Shown here: positions 36,156 to 36,284 of the stretch, piece after piece
How positions within the stretch are numbered: position 1 is the stretch's first letter
Layout: every line of letters begins with the position of its first letter
The notes under the pieces: model-generated
The model's input: the letters and a program-made list of their open reading frames with translations, nothing else
Database searches by the model: none
Told to the model about the DNA's origin: nothing
Program-made: the position numbers and the translations under genes
NCBI GenBank assembly: GCA_025056175.1
Contig: JANWWK010000092.1
Location: forward strand, 1-36,284
From: Anaerolineales bacterium
GTDB taxonomy: Bacteria > Chloroflexota > Anaerolineae > Anaerolineales > Villigracilaceae
Direction: 5' to 3'
Length of the DNA: 36,284 bases

Positions 36156-36284
36156 TTAAAGTCGGGTAAGCAGCGCAAAGGCTTCTGCAGGATGAGCATT
36201 GAAGTAGCGTCTGGCAGAAGGCAGGTAACGATATTTCAAGTTGCCCAGCAGGATACCAATTACCAGGTTGTTGATACACGCCAT
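36156..36284 (-). mobile_element. C-terminal end of a transposase (cut by the right window edge)
   Basis: The last 42 residues before a TAA stop: ACINNLVIGILL, then YLPSARRYFNAHPAEAFALL. This pattern (RNLxIxLLR...A.RxxxxxPxxALxLL) is typical of the tail of DDE transposases of the IS4/ISAs1-like groups as I know them. The ATG at the very edge need not be the true start. It is transcribed toward the IclR-PNPOx promoter, and the element's end should lie within about 30 bases of the stop. Whether the element is intact cannot be seen. Confidence 0.6.

Noticed and set aside
36082-36279. A 65-codon minus-strand frame at the right edge
   Set aside because: It is in a different frame from the transposase tail and runs through the promoter/operator region.

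Overview
The window reads as a contiguous piece of a GC-rich bacterial chromosome, most likely from a Chloroflexota bacterium of the Anaerolineae type. That assignment is an inference. It rests on a zinc-ribbon protein with DWL repeats, a membrane pseudokinase joined to a TolB-like propeller, a domain-permuted dipeptide-type binding lipoprotein, a T-box in front of valS, multi-GAF sensor kinases, and several genes with a -10 box directly against the start codon. No rRNA, tRNA or CRISPR array was seen.

Layout. 1-2904 (minus): a tightly overlapping four-gene operon of unknown function: an 82-aa protein, a DUF6754-like membrane-anchored protein, a six-helix membrane protein, and a zinc-ribbon protein with 26-aa DWL repeats that runs off the left edge. 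3104-7066 (plus): a five-gene operon with a B12-binding subunit of methylmalonyl-CoA mutase type, the MeaB GTPase chaperone, PRPP synthetase, MutM glycosylase and a small membrane protein. 7193-9154 (plus): a pseudokinase-TM-propeller protein. 9234-13101 (minus): a dipeptide-type ABC importer (binding protein, DppB, DppC; no ATPases), with AmrS radical SAM enzyme upstream. 14548-15150 (plus): MobA. 15343-15768 (minus): UspA. 15880-17142 (plus): a class V aminotransferase-like protein. 17351-21402 (plus): two paralogous M1-like lipoprotein peptidases and an epoxide-hydrolase-like enzyme.

21411-29603 (minus) is an apparent operon: a membrane protein, GyrB, a large sensor kinase with a ComP-like membrane module and four GAF domains, and a FIST-domain protein. 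29799-32966 (plus) is valS behind a T-box with a GUC (valine) specifier. 33124-36069 (minus) holds a ThiY/NMT1-type binding lipoprotein, an ABC permease, and an unusual regulator joining an IclR DNA-binding part to a flavin-reductase/PNPOx-like split-barrel domain. It has a good sigma-70 promoter whose -10 lies inside a palindromic operator candidate. The right edge holds the last 43 codons of a transposase.

The most notable items are the permuted binding protein, the IclR-PNPOx regulator with its 10-bp-phased operator half-sites, the inactive kinase-propeller protein, the DWL operon, and the recurring leaderless promoter arrangement.
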